Positions 33,463-43,397 are shown, counted from the first letter of the stretch. The stretch is DNA of 64,000 nucleotides from Candidatus Aenigmatarchaeota archaeon (GCA_026397315.1 JAPLVC010000001.1:85111-149110); one strand, 5' to 3'. Notes: generated by a model not told the origin, from the sequence alone. A program made the numbers and translations.

Positions 33463-36400
33463 ATGAATGTCGGTTGTAACTCTAAGAAAATTTTGTTTGG
33501 TCTTATTCTGTGTGTGTTTTTGTTTTCGCTCGTATCGTCTGTTTCTGCTGCGGAATATTGCGGCGACGGTACGTGTGAATATAAACAAAAAAGATTGTAC
33601 CTGGGACAAACCTATCCGTTTCAGCTTTACGGAGCCAGCCATACCGCAAAATTTAAAAGCTTTAACATCACGAGCAAAAGCTCTGCGGTAGAAATAGACG
33701 GCGTAACTCAGATAATGTTCAGAGGTATAATGTACACTCTCTCTGGCGTTCCTGTATATGAGATGAGTTATAGTTACGATTCTACCGCTTCAAACGAGAG
33801 TTACGTTACTGTGAGATTGGGCGAGTTTGGACAATCATGCTCCAGCGACTGCAACACGCAAAAATGCATGCCTTACGTAGATGGCGTATGCCCCCAGACA
33901 TGTTCTCTGGGTGTTGATGCAGACTGCTGCACCAACGCTAGTAAATATTGGCTGCAAACCGACTTTGGATTTTCATGTTATGACAATTTTTACAATTTAT
34001 GGTGCAATCCCGAACAGCCATGCAGCAGCACTGCGGATGACTGCTGCCCCAACTGGTGCGCGGCAGGCTCAGACTACGACTGCTGCACACAGAAAGGAAT
34101 GTGCTGGACAAATAATGGCTGTTATACCTGTCAGAATAACACATGCACCGACTCCGACGGCGGCAAGAACTATTACGTGAAGGGAACAACTACAGGACCG
34201 GGCTATGGTAACACAAGTAAACTAATCACATCCACCGACTATTGCGACGGCAACCTTCTAAAAGAAAGATACTGTGATGAAAATGATAAATTTAATTCAG
34301 AAGATTACGCCTGCTCATACGGCTGCCTAGATGGCAGATGCAAAACAGGCCCTTATGTATGTGTTGATTATGAAGGTGAGAAAAATTATTATAAGAAGGG
34401 TACAATTACCAATCAGTTCAATCAAAACTACACAGACTCTTGCACAAATAATACTTTAAGAGAATGGTATTGTGATCAGTACGGATCAGGCGCAAATGAA
34501 TATTATGCTTGCCCGAACGGCTGCAAGGACGGAGCTTGTAATAATTTTGTTAACGCGTTAAAAGTAATAACGCCGAACGGCAACGAACAATTCACAACAG
34601 AAAAGATAATAAAATTTTCTTTCTTAGTTAACTCTTATAAAAGTGGTTTGCTTAAATACTGGATTAAGAATTTTGCTACCGGCACAATTTACAACATAGG
34701 TTCAGTTAGCGCCATACCATCTGCATTTGGTTACGTATATAACCTTGACTGGAATCTTCCCGTCCTTAAAGGGATGGGTGAAGTAATGCCTTCTGATGGC
34801 AAACAATACAAGGCATTCGTGGAATGGAAAAGTGATGATGGATCTGAAATACTTTCAGACGAAAGCGACAATTATTTCACAATCACTAACCCACAGACAT
34901 GCACAGATTCCGACGGCGGTAAAAATTATTATACGAAAGGAACAGTTACAGATGGCAATGGAGTCTCTACCGATGGTTGCTTTGTCCAAGGAAATAAAGA
35001 TCCAAGTGCCCCACCAGAATGTTTTGGGTCCGATGGTACTGGAAATGGTAAGTGTATCAATGAAGGATTCTGCGAGAATGAAAAAACAAATTATGCAATA
35101 GTTATGTGCCCGAACGGCTGCAAGGACGGGGCATGTGTTGGCGGCGACAACGTTAAAGAGCAGGTCAAGTGCGTTTTTGACGGGGCAACGGAAGATAACA
35201 AATGCTATTCCGATGCCGGCTTCAGCTGCCACGGTATCGGGAGCTGCGTGGCCGACGTCTACGGCAGCAAGGGACAGCAGTTGACGTGGAAAAGCAGTTG
35301 CGGTGGATACGCTTACACCGTAATAGACGGTCAGAACGAATATGCCAATTTCTACTGCAAACCCTCATCGTATTGCGGCAACGGCGTTTGTGAAATAGGA
35401 GAGACCCAGCAGAGCTGTCCTCAGGACTGCGTAAAAAATTGCCCTATATGGATAGACATGAGCTTCAACAAAGAGGTTTACTATCCCGGAGATTATTTTG
35501 AGGTGACCATTAAGCTCTATGACTATAACAAGAAACTGATGCCAAACCACGCCTTCAACCTGTATTACACAAATAATGGCAATGAATATCCGACATCGAC
35601 AATGTATACCGACTCTGCCGGCATATACAAATCTTCTTCACAAATACCGAAGGATTTCCATGATTTTGGCGAATTCATCTTCGTGGCTTCAGCAGCAGAG
35701 GAAGGCTGCAATTACGTATATGACAAAGAGAATATTTACATAAACAATCTCGGCAGCTGCGGAGACAGCTACTGCAGCAAAGATGAAAAGGAACTTGTAT
35801 GCACGACTACATGCGCCACTTGCCCGGTTGAACCAATCTCGGCTACTTCGAGCGTGGCATCCGCTGCCATAACCGGAGCTATAACGACGGCTGCGACAAA
35901 TGATGTTTCGACATGCGGCTGCAATGAATATTGTTATGTGAAATGCGCCCGCGACTGCACGCCAAACTGTGGCAATGGTGTTTGTGATACCATAGCATGC
36001 CTTGCTGAAGGCTGTCCTGTCCCTGAAAACGAGAAGAACTGCCCGAGCGACTGCGGCACAATCAATTATTGCGGTTCGCAGTCACAGGACTATAACTGCG
36101 TCTGCCAGGAAGGCTTCAAAAAAGAGAAGTTTGAAGCGCCGTGTTCTGCAGTAACGGAAACTGCAAGCAGTACGGCAATTACAACGACAAATAATACGAT
36201 ATGCACAGATTCCGACGGCGGGAAGAACTATTATGTTAAAGGATACTCAACCGGGTCAGATGGGTTGGACGGGACTTGGTCAAAAGAAGATAAATGTCTG
36301 AAGGGTACGGGCGTTTTGGATTATGTCGAGAGTTGCAGCGGTAATGATTGTTATCTTCATGAGGCTATTTGCATAGGCAATCTTGCAACAGTTGAGGTTG

Positions 36401-38514
36401 GCGTTAAATGCCCGAACGGCTGCAAGGACGGGGCGTGCAACAAAACAAATGAAGAGGCTTATTTTAAATTCACTGATGGACACAATACATTTATTTTCAA
36501 ATTAACAGATTCGAAAAAGATACAAGAAGCTAGAGCCATACTTAATGGAAGCCAAACTAATGCTATACATGTTTCAGGCACAATTGATAAAAAAAGTATT
36601 GAAAAATCCGTTGATTACAATTCGCCATGGAACTATTATCTTATCCCTGCAACAATACATTTTTTTGATAACGCTGTTGAAGTTTGTGATGCCAGTATTC
36701 AATATCTGGAAGACCATCTAAATGAATCTTGCGGCAGTTTTTTGCCAAATTGTGTGTGGTGTCCTTGGGGTTCTAAACTTATTGAAGAGGTTAAAATAAA
36801 TCAAACACAAACCTGCACAGACACCGACGGCGGGATTAACTATGACGTGAGAGGCGATATCGTAGTCGTTTACAGTGATGGCACAGAGTCAGCATCGTGG
36901 GATCAGTGCAATTCGGTGGCGAACATATCCGGATATGGCGTGAATACATTATTGGAAAGATATTGCGGAAATGACCAGATTCAAACAATATTCTATAACT
37001 GCCCCAACGGCTGCAAGGACGGGGCGTGCATAAAGGCTGATACCTGCACATACTACCGATGTATTCCATCATTCACATACCTTAATTTACAGACGGACAA
37101 ATACTATTACGACATAGGCGAGCAGGTGACAATAAGCACAAATTATTTAGACAAAGAAAAGATGACCTTGCAGGAGCTGACTGTGTCTGTCAAGGACCCT
37201 TACGGCAACCTGCAGGAAATCGTCATGAAGCCTGAATGCAACACGGCTGAAGAGTGCCCGCTATGCAAGCCGGGGGGTTATTGCCCGCCGTGCAGTAGCG
37301 TCACAACATGTCAGTTCAAGGGAGTTTACGCAGGAACAAAGATGGTTGGCCTTTACAGCGTGCAATCAGAAATGGCGATGAATAGCGCGTATTTCAGGGT
37401 TTATGACTACTCCCTGCTAAAAAAATACCTGATACTCAGCGACATAGACGGCTACGTGTATAAGGATTCAAATTTGATGCAAGGCTCTGAGGACATCACT
37501 GTATATTTAGCGAGATATGAAAAGTCAGGCAAGACTTATGACGCGATGGTTGGTGAATTTGAAAGCAGGGACATCCTGAATAAATATCTTAGTGAAATTT
37601 TGAAATCCAATCCTCCAAGCGAGGAGAAGTTTGGCGGTCAGTACATATATGTTCTGAAAAGCGGCAGCCAGAAGGTATACTTCTGGACAAACGGCCCATT
37701 CCTGATAGTGATATCCGAGGAGATGTATGCCCAGATGAGTGCTGCTGTCAAATCAGTCATTGAGCCAAGCAGCACGGAGACTTCTACCAGCATTGCCATC
37801 GCTGCAAGCGAGACTGCGACGTCTGCTTCCGGCGGGGGTTTATTCACGGGCATGATAACCGGCATGCCTGTTGCTACTGAATCAACAGAAAGCTTCAAAC
37901 ACTGCGGCGCGGATTCTGTATCATCTGAATGCGCGTGCATGGAAGGCGAGACTAAAGAGGAATTCATGCCATCATGCAAACAGGGCAGCGAATGCGAAAT
38001 GGTCTTACATTACAGATGCGTGCAGAGAGAACCGACAGAACTGATAAATGCATACCTCGACAAATACCCGAGCGATATAAAGGCGACCGGGACGGAGTGC
38101 GAAACGAAGAACGGATACTGCATATACTTCCAGGACTCGTGCAAGGACGGCTTCGAGGATTCGGCTCTCGCGTGCAAGACGAAATCCGAGAAATGCTGCG
38201 TCAAGGAAGTGAACAGGGAAGACTTCATTGAAATTTCGCTGAAGCTTGAAAGCATGAGGGTGAAGATGGACACGTTCGAAACGAAGGCGGAAGCCCTCGC
38301 GGCCTATTACATGTCAGTGGGAGATGAGCAAAGAGCCGCTAAATTCCAGGAAGTGGCAGGCATGCTCTCCATGGCAAAGGAAAAGATAGACCGCATAATC
38401 ACAAAGATAAAGGACAACATGGACGACCTCGAGAGCGTAAGGGAAGAAATAAAAAGCGACATTAAAGGCCTGAGGAGTTACATAAGAAACATTCTTGTAA
38501 AGATGGTTTCCTAA
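33463..38514 (+). CDS. Giant cysteine-rich secreted protein with five repeated modules (1683 aa)
   Basis: A signal peptide (KKILFGLILCVFLFSLVSSV) opens the protein. Short CGDGTCE/CGNGVCE motifs follow at several places (residues about 30, 645 and 835). Five copies of a module that starts CTDSDGGKNYYVKG and ends CPNGCKDGAC lie at about residues 228-296, 301-361, 480-560, 914-993 and 1117-1192. An Ig-like domain sits at about 365-475 (LKVITPNGNEQF), a second beta domain at about 660-760, and Ser/Thr/Ala-rich linkers at about 790-810 and 1430-1470. The last 100 residues are helical. The many paired cysteines imply disulfides outside the cell. No C-terminal anchor is visible, so it is free or bound by partners, perhaps the two membrane proteins encoded directly downstream. 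It is probably an adhesin or envelope protein. GGAGG at 33450-33454 sets the start. Confidence 0.85.
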   Translation: MNVGCNSKKILFGLILCVFLFSLVSSVSAAEYCGDGTCEYKQKRLYLGQTYPFQLYGASHTAKFKSFNITSKSSAVEIDGVTQIMFRGIMYTLSGVPVYEMSYSYDSTASNESYVTVRLGEFGQSCSSDCNTQKCMPYVDGVCPQTCSLGVDADCCTNASKYWLQTDFGFSCYDNFYNLWCNPEQPCSSTADDCCPNWCAAGSDYDCCTQKGMCWTNNGCYTCQNNTCTDSDGGKNYYVKGTTTGPGYGNTSKLITSTDYCDGNLLKERYCDENDKFNSEDYACSYGCLDGRCKTGPYVCVDYEGEKNYYKKGTITNQFNQNYTDSCTNNTLREWYCDQYGSGANEYYACPNGCKDGACNNFVNALKVITPNGNEQFTTEKIIKFSFLVNSYKSGLLKYWIKNFATGTIYNIGSVSAIPSAFGYVYNLDWNLPVLKGMGEVMPSDGKQYKAFVEWKSDDGSEILSDESDNYFTITNPQTCTDSDGGKNYYTKGTVTDGNGVSTDGCFVQGNKDPSAPPECFGSDGTGNGKCINEGFCENEKTNYAIVMCPNGCKDGACVGGDNVKEQVKCVFDGATEDNKCYSDAGFSCHGIGSCVADVYGSKGQQLTWKSSCGGYAYTVIDGQNEYANFYCKPSSYCGNGVCEIGETQQSCPQDCVKNCPIWIDMSFNKEVYYPGDYFEVTIKLYDYNKKLMPNHAFNLYYTNNGNEYPTSTMYTDSAGIYKSSSQIPKDFHDFGEFIFVASAAEEGCNYVYDKENIYINNLGSCGDSYCSKDEKELVCTTTCATCPVEPISATSSVASAAITGAITTAATNDVSTCGCNEYCYVKCARDCTPNCGNGVCDTIACLAEGCPVPENEKNCPSDCGTINYCGSQSQDYNCVCQEGFKKEKFEAPCSAVTETASSTAITTTNNTICTDSDGGKNYYVKGYSTGSDGLDGTWSKEDKCLKGTGVLDYVESCSGNDCYLHEAICIGNLATVEVGVKCPNGCKDGACNKTNEEAYFKFTDGHNTFIFKLTDSKKIQEARAILNGSQTNAIHVSGTIDKKSIEKSVDYNSPWNYYLIPATIHFFDNAVEVCDASIQYLEDHLNESCGSFLPNCVWCPWGSKLIEEVKINQTQTCTDTDGGINYDVRGDIVVVYSDGTESASWDQCNSVANISGYGVNTLLERYCGNDQIQTIFYNCPNGCKDGACIKADTCTYYRCIPSFTYLNLQTDKYYYDIGEQVTISTNYLDKEKMTLQELTVSVKDPYGNLQEIVMKPECNTAEECPLCKPGGYCPPCSSVTTCQFKGVYAGTKMVGLYSVQSEMAMNSAYFRVYDYSLLKKYLILSDIDGYVYKDSNLMQGSEDITVYLARYEKSGKTYDAMVGEFESRDILNKYLSEILKSNPPSEEKFGGQYIYVLKSGSQKVYFWTNGPFLIVISEEMYAQMSAAVKSVIEPSSTETSTSIAIAASETATSASGGGLFTGMITGMPVATESTESFKHCGADSVSSECACMEGETKEEFMPSCKQGSECEMVLHYRCVQREPTELINAYLDKYPSDIKATGTECETKNGYCIYFQDSCKDGFEDSALACKTKSEKCCVKEVNREDFIEISLKLESMRVKMDTFETKAEALAAYYMSVGDEQRAAKFQEVAGMLSMAKEKIDRIITKIKDNMDDLESVREEIKSDIKGLRSYIRNILVKMVS
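34511..34532 (+). repeat. Near-identical 22-bp repeat, copy 1 of 4
   Basis: The stretch encoding CPNGCKDG recurs almost base for base at 35108-35129, 36410-36431 and 37001-37022 (one mismatch in the last). The surrounding modules are more diverged, so the sequence is conserved beyond what the protein needs and could promote recombination between modules. Confidence 0.7.
35108..35129 (+). repeat. 22-bp repeat, copy 2 of 4
   Basis: Same 22-bp core as at 34511, at the end of module 3 of the giant protein. Confidence 0.7.
36410..36431 (+). repeat. 22-bp repeat, copy 3 of 4
   Basis: Same 22-bp core as at 34511, at the end of module 4. Confidence 0.7.
37001..37022 (+). repeat. 22-bp repeat, copy 4 of 4
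   Basis: Same core with one C/G difference, at the end of module 5. Confidence 0.7.
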
Positions 38515-38525
38515 GGGGGTAGACT

Positions 38526-38792
38526 ATGACGAAAGACCTCTATGACAAAATAGCAGAAGAGGATAAAGGTAAAAAAGAAGGCAAAGGCGGCTCTAAAAAA
38601 ATGCTGGCCTTGGTGCTGATAGCGGTGATTGCAGTCGCCGGAGTGGCGGGCTTTTTCATCATGAACGGCGGCCTGCCAAGAGGCGGAGAAACAATAGCGA
38701 ATAAGGATCAGGCGACCGACACGCTTTCCGGCCTTGGCAACGACGTCAATGGATTAGCCGAAGATCTTAAAGGCTTGGAAGGGAATCTTTAA
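38526..38792 (+). CDS. Small single-helix membrane protein (88 aa)
   Basis: A Lys/Glu-rich cytoplasmic head (DKIAEEDKGKKEGKGGSKK) is followed by one membrane helix (about 27-46, MLALVLIAVIAVAGVAGFF) and an exposed C-terminal segment with a heptad-like helix (TLSGLGNDVNGLAEDLKGLEGNL, about 62-88). It starts 11 nt after the giant gene with AAGGGGGT as ribosome site, so the three genes from 33463 to 40137 form one operon. It could anchor or assemble the giant protein through helical contacts; this is inference from gene order. Confidence 0.72.
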   Translation: MTKDLYDKIAEEDKGKKEGKGGSKKMLALVLIAVIAVAGVAGFFIMNGGLPRGGETIANKDQATDTLSGLGNDVNGLAEDLKGLEGNL

Positions 38793-38793
38793 A

Positions 38794-40137
38794 ATGAACA
38801 TGAAACTAAAAATTATCTTAGCTTGCACTTTTCTATTTTTCATATTCGTGCCTCTCGTCAGGGCGGACGGCATGGCATTCAATACCGGGTATGATTTTTC
38901 TTCGAACGCATTGCACGGAGAGAATGTGCAGATAGCCGCGATAAACTATGAAAACGGTATGGAAAAGCTGGTTATAGCGGTAAAGATGGACCAGATAAAT
39001 GACAGTTCTGTCATTTGGATAGTGCCCGTGCCTTCAAAGCCCGAGAATGTAAAAATAAACGTACTCAAAAGCTTCCCGCTATTCGATGGTTATGAAATAA
39101 TAAAAGGGGCTAGAAACAAAGTGAACCAGTTCACGAATAATGTCGGATTCGTGGTCATGCTTAACCAATTATGGCCAATTCCTATGATACTTTTCGGGAC
39201 AGGGTTTACTTCGCTTGCATCCCAGGGAGGAGTGCAAGTTTATGCCGAAACCCAGAAAGAAGGCATAACTACACAGGTCGTGACAGCGGAAACTTCACAG
39301 GGCCTTTATGATTACATCAGATCCAAGGGAGTGAACGTAAACTCTGTTTCCATACCTGTCATCGACGAATACATAGGAAAAAATTATTGCTTCGTAGTAA
39401 GCTGGATAAATGCAAAAACCAGTAAGGTTAATTACAATACTCCTTCAATTTTTGTCGAGTTCCCGACGGAGAGGATTTTCTACCCTCTCAAACCAACGAG
39501 CGTTTATGGCGAAAGGACCATACCGGTCATCATTTACATAATGGGCTTCGCCAAGCCGGAATTCTACGACGATATAAAGAGCTACGCAAGATACAAATAT
39601 TTCGTCAGAGAAAGCGGATATGTGCCTGAAAACTGGCCTTCTGAATTTTACAGCAAAGAGGAAGCTGGAAAATTATTTTATTACACCCGCATGACCATAG
39701 GATATGAAAGAAGTTTCGGCTTTGAACCGGATATGATAAATATACCGACTCCGGCTGCTAGCAAATTCGTAGACGATTTGTGGATGGAAAAACTTGAAAA
39801 GGTACCGCCTGAAATAGAAGCCATTATCGCCAAGGCGGACCTATTGGACGCCATCTCAAAAAACAATTTTCTGCCGGTTGTATGGATCGCGCTCATGTCA
39901 ATGATAACAGGAATGATAGCTGGGGTAATTGTGTTCAGGGACTTGAGAATAATCGGCTATGCCATTCTAGGGCTGGCAAACTGCCTGACGCTGCTCGGAG
40001 TGATTGCAGCAACTTACAAATTCATGAAAGATGAAAGCGGCAAAAAGAAAAAGGCTTTCATTATAGTTTTCATGCTGCTTTTCCTTGCGCTCAATTACGC
40101 AGGCCTTATGGTTCTGAGTGCTTTGATTCTAAACTAG
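38794..40137 (+). CDS. Secreted/membrane protein, DUF2330-like
   Basis: The 447-residue protein has a signal peptide (KIILACTFLFFIFVPLVRA), a large outside domain, and about three membrane helices at the C-terminus (about 365-445) with a Lys-rich inside loop (ESGKKKK). The early pattern ADGMAF... QIAAINYENGMEKLVIAVKM ... SSVIWIVPVPSKPENVKI resembles the N-terminal part of the bacterial/archaeal DUF2330 family, where a WxxPVPxxP motif recurs; function unknown there too. Stop/start spacing of 1 nt to the 88-residue gene indicates coupling. Its end overlaps the convergent PIN-ATPase gene by 9 nt. Confidence 0.7.
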   Translation: MNMKLKIILACTFLFFIFVPLVRADGMAFNTGYDFSSNALHGENVQIAAINYENGMEKLVIAVKMDQINDSSVIWIVPVPSKPENVKINVLKSFPLFDGYEIIKGARNKVNQFTNNVGFVVMLNQLWPIPMILFGTGFTSLASQGGVQVYAETQKEGITTQVVTAETSQGLYDYIRSKGVNVNSVSIPVIDEYIGKNYCFVVSWINAKTSKVNYNTPSIFVEFPTERIFYPLKPTSVYGERTIPVIIYIMGFAKPEFYDDIKSYARYKYFVRESGYVPENWPSEFYSKEEAGKLFYYTRMTIGYERSFGFEPDMINIPTPAASKFVDDLWMEKLEKVPPEIEAIIAKADLLDAISKNNFLPVVWIALMSMITGMIAGVIVFRDLRIIGYAILGLANCLTLLGVIAATYKFMKDESGKKKKAFIIVFMLLFLALNYAGLMVLSALILN

Positions 40138-41964
40138 AACCCGCAACGTCCTCGCGCTGATTGCGTAAAGTATTTTCTTTCCCTCGTCGGACTTCTTTTT
40201 TATGCGCACCTCGCCCTTGCCGCCTATGACAGGCGAGAAGAGATACGTCTCTCCGTCGTATATGTCTATCTGCTTGCCGACGTGCTCATTCCCCAGTATT
40301 ATGCTGAACGCCTTGCCGCGCTCGCCTATCTCGAATGAGACGTCATGCTTGAACGTGTTCTGCAGCGGCTCGACCGTGATGCGTATGCCCGCGCGTCTCT
40401 CGAGCTCTTCGATGTTCCTGCCCTTCTTGCCTATGACCTGGGCTATGGCATCGTTGTTGACGCGCAGCACGACGCGGTTGTCCGAGGCGAATTCGAGCTC
40501 GAAGTTCTCGTCTATCTGGCCCATCTCCTGCTTGATTATCCTCGTCACTTTCTCCACGACGGGCTTCGAGGCTTCCTTTATCGGGATGACGACGTTCTCC
40601 TCGCCGAATGTGTAAATCTCGTATTCGAGCTTCTTCGTCTCGAAGTCGCGCACTTCCACGACCGGACGGGCGAGATCCGCCTCGGTCATGCCGCTAGGGA
40701 CTTTGACGAGCAGGCCAAGCGTGTATATCCTCTCTATCCTGCCGTTGCGTATGTAGATTATCGTGTCGACCACGTGCGGGATCATGCCCAGCTCGATGCG
40801 TCCCATGAATCGCTGGACGGCAGAGATTATGTCGGTCGCGTGCACGACGCCTATCATGCCCACGCCCGCGAGGCGCATGTCCGCGAAGACGCGGAAGTCC
40901 TTCGTCTTGCGCACTTCATCGAATACGGTGTAGTCCGGCCTCACCAGCAGAAGCATTTCTGCGGTCTTTTCCCAGTCGCCTTCGAGCGGCGCATACTGCG
41001 TTATCTCGGGCCCGACCTGCAGGTCTCGCGGCTGCTCGAACGTCTTGACTATCTTGCCCTTCGCGCACAGGAATTCCGCGACGCTCGCTGCGAACGTCGA
41101 TTTTCCCGAGCCCGGTGGCCCTGCTATGAGCACGCCGCGCGTGTCGTTGACTAGCGCGTCCTCGAGGTCCTTGTGCAGGGCGTAGTCTTTCAGCTCGAGT
41201 TTTACGATAGGCCGCACGGCCGTGATTTCAGTCGCGGACGAGAAAGGTGGCCTTGTAATCGCGATCCTGTAGAGCCCCATCTGCACGACCATTGCACTAG
41301 CGCCTTGTCGGCCTATCTCTATGAACGATGACGGGTCCTTGTGGACTTTCGAAAGTATCTCGTACACGATGGTCTTCAGCTCGTCTTCATCGACCAGCTT
41401 CTCGCGTATGTGGACCAGCTTGACTTCGCCCGGCTTCCCTCGCTTCGCATACGGCCTTACTCCGACCTTGAGGTGAACCGATTGCGTATCGGGTGTGAAG
41501 AAGCCCTCTATCTTTATTTCCTTGTGGCTGATGTCGTACGGCACGTATTCTATCGATACGTTCTCCGCCTCGCCCACCAGCGCCTGTACATAATCGCTGG
41601 TCAAAAGCGTAGCGCCTTCCTTGACAGCAAAATCGCGGATCAAAGCGTCGAGACGTCCTTTTTTCGCGAGGCTTATGTCGTCCTGAGACGGGCGGTCGCC
41701 GTCGAACGAGAGCTTGATTTTATGCTTCTCCGCCAGCAGGCGCACCTTCTTTATCTCCTCTAGGCCGCGGAAGCCTATGTCCTTGCCGCGCGACGCCTGC
41801 GCCTGCAGCTCGTCGATTACGATGCGCGGCACGACGATGCGTATGCCGTTCAGCTTGCCCTCCTCTATGAGCTCGGAGAGCTTCCTGTTTATCAGCACTG
41901 AAGTATCAGGCACGAGCGTTTTAGAGCCAGTATTGGCTATGTTGCGAATAGTATTCATTACCAT
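40129..41964 (-). CDS. pina: PIN domain-ATPase-KH protein (PINA family)
   Basis: The 611-residue protein joins an N-terminal PIN domain (VPDTSVLINRKL, IVVPRIVIDELQ, the acidic GRLDALIRDFA), a VirB11/PilT-type ATPase core with Walker A AGPPGSGKST at about residue 280 and DEVRKTKDF as the acidic box, and a C-terminal KH domain (NNDAIAQVIGKKGRNIEELERRAG). This is the archaeal PINA architecture; the crenarchaeal member forms hexamers and acts on Holliday junctions. GAGGAGAT precedes the ATG at 41964; a second ATG at 41958 is possible. It is transcribed after hisS on the same strand. Confidence 0.92.
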   Translation of the reverse strand: MVMNTIRNIANTGSKTLVPDTSVLINRKLSELIEEGKLNGIRIVVPRIVIDELQAQASRGKDIGFRGLEEIKKVRLLAEKHKIKLSFDGDRPSQDDISLAKKGRLDALIRDFAVKEGATLLTSDYVQALVGEAENVSIEYVPYDISHKEIKIEGFFTPDTQSVHLKVGVRPYAKRGKPGEVKLVHIREKLVDEDELKTIVYEILSKVHKDPSSFIEIGRQGASAMVVQMGLYRIAITRPPFSSATEITAVRPIVKLELKDYALHKDLEDALVNDTRGVLIAGPPGSGKSTFAASVAEFLCAKGKIVKTFEQPRDLQVGPEITQYAPLEGDWEKTAEMLLLVRPDYTVFDEVRKTKDFRVFADMRLAGVGMIGVVHATDIISAVQRFMGRIELGMIPHVVDTIIYIRNGRIERIYTLGLLVKVPSGMTEADLARPVVEVRDFETKKLEYEIYTFGEENVVIPIKEASKPVVEKVTRIIKQEMGQIDENFELEFASDNRVVLRVNNDAIAQVIGKKGRNIEELERRAGIRITVEPLQNTFKHDVSFEIGERGKAFSIILGNEHVGKQIDIYDGETYLFSPVIGGKGEVRIKKKSDEGKKILYAISARTLRVLV

Positions 41965-42089
41965 AGTATCTCCTCTTAATTCTATATCGTTTGCATCTAG
42001 ATTGTATCGACTAAAACCAGCAGCTTATGTTTAATAGCAAAAGAGGTTTAAAAAACTTTTACAGCGCGTTCACAGCGTGTTTTGTGCGC

Positions 42090-43397
42090 TCACAGCGTAT
42101 GATGGGAGACTATCGCCTTCTTCACGTCGCTGGCTGCGAGCAGCGTCTCTTTCCCGCTCTTCATGTCGCGCAGCTTGACCTTCTTCTCGGCGAGCTCCTT
42201 CTTGCCCAGGAACACGACGTAAGGAATCCCCAGCGAGTTCGCATAGTTGAGGTTCGAGGATATTCCCCTCTCAAGCAGGTCTATCTCCGTGCGTATGCCG
42301 CTCGCCCTCAACTCGTTCGCCAGCTTTATCGCTTCCTTCAGCGTGCCTATGGGTATGACCAGCGCTTCCGTCACCGTCTTCATCGTCGTCTTCTTCCTCT
42401 CTTTAAGCGCCTCGAAAATGGGCTCGATGCCGAACGAGATGCCGGTCGCCGGATATTCGCCCCGTCCTATGAACATGCCTATCATCTTGTCGTAGCGGCC
42501 GCCACCGGCTGCTGAAGACGTGACTTTCGAGTTGTTCATGAATACCTCGAAGACCGGCCCAGTGTAGTATTCGAGCCCGCGCGCCAGCGAGAAGTCGAGT
42601 TTTATCGCTACGTTCATCAGCTCGCAGTATTCCAGAAGTTCGCGCAGTTCTTTTATGCCCTCTTTCCCGTCTGCTTCGTTTTTCATGAGCTTCTCCGTCT
42701 TCTCAAGCATTTCCAAATTGTTGCCCTTGATTTCCAGAATCTTTAACACGGCGTCTATCGCTTTATCATCGAAGCCTTTCTGCTCCATCTCTTTCTTCAC
42801 AACATCGATGCCAAACTTCTCAAGCTTGTCTATCGAGAGAATCGCGTCCATCTTGTTCTCCTTTATGCCCGCGTAGTCGAGAATGCCGTTCATGAGCTTG
42901 CGGTTGTTGACCCTGATGGTTATGTCCATGCTGATTTTCGCGAAGAACTCAGCCACGATAGCCAGAATCTCGGCCTCGGCGAGCATCGACTTCGTTCCGA
43001 CTACGTCGACGTCGCACTGCATGAACTCGCGATATCGTCCGAGCTTGATTGGCCCGTCCCTCCAGACCGGCTGGATTTGATATCGCTTGAAAGGCTTCGG
43101 CAGGTTGGGATTCATGCCCACGACCTTCGCCATCGGAACCGTTAAATCATAGCGTAACGCCAGTTCGCGACCTCCTTGGTCCTCGACCTTGAATATCTCC
43201 TTCATTATTTCAGAACCGCCCGCGAATTTCGCAGACAGCACGTCAATCCTTTCAATAGCCGGAGTTTCCAGTGGCGAGTAGCCGTATTTCTCGAATATCG
43301 CCTTCAGCGTCTCGATTATGCGCTTCCTGGGGATAGCTTCCTCTGGCAAAAAGTCCCTCACTCCTTTCGCGTTGATGGGCTCGAATTTTTCAGTCAT
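42090..43397 (-). CDS. hisS: Histidyl-tRNA synthetase
   Basis: The class II synthetase has all family motifs: KGVRDFLPEEA near the N-terminus, RYDLTVPMAKVV, motif 2 FKRYQIQPVWRDGPIKLGRYREFMQCDVD, HisA-type GLEYYTGPVFEVFM, motif 3 ATGISFGIEPIF, and the C-terminal anticodon-binding domain (ALVIPIG ... GIRTEIDLLERG). Length 435 residues is normal. The start at 43397 follows GTGATT. Confidence 0.96.
   Translation of the reverse strand: MTEKFEPINAKGVRDFLPEEAIPRKRIIETLKAIFEKYGYSPLETPAIERIDVLSAKFAGGSEIMKEIFKVEDQGGRELALRYDLTVPMAKVVGMNPNLPKPFKRYQIQPVWRDGPIKLGRYREFMQCDVDVVGTKSMLAEAEILAIVAEFFAKISMDITIRVNNRKLMNGILDYAGIKENKMDAILSIDKLEKFGIDVVKKEMEQKGFDDKAIDAVLKILEIKGNNLEMLEKTEKLMKNEADGKEGIKELRELLEYCELMNVAIKLDFSLARGLEYYTGPVFEVFMNNSKVTSSAAGGGRYDKMIGMFIGRGEYPATGISFGIEPIFEALKERKKTTMKTVTEALVIPIGTLKEAIKLANELRASGIRTEIDLLERGISSNLNYANSLGIPYVVFLGKKELAEKKVKLRDMKSGKETLLAASDVKKAIVSHHTL

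Noticed and set aside
33463..37100. The repeated modules as a possible CRISPR-like array
   Set aside because: The repeats are in frame, protein-coding, unevenly spaced (about 600, 1300 and 590 bp) and part of one long gene.
40345..41154. A 269-codon plus-strand frame opposite the PIN-ATPase gene
   Set aside because: Antisense shadow: composition (Arg, Asp, His, Tyr excess) is typical of complementary-frame translation of a GC-rich gene.
42066..42098. Imperfect 13-bp direct repeat (GCGTTCACAGCGT and GCGCTCACAGCGT) at the end of hisS
   Set aside because: Only two short copies, one overlapping the stop codon; no evidence for a CRISPR, attachment site or operator.
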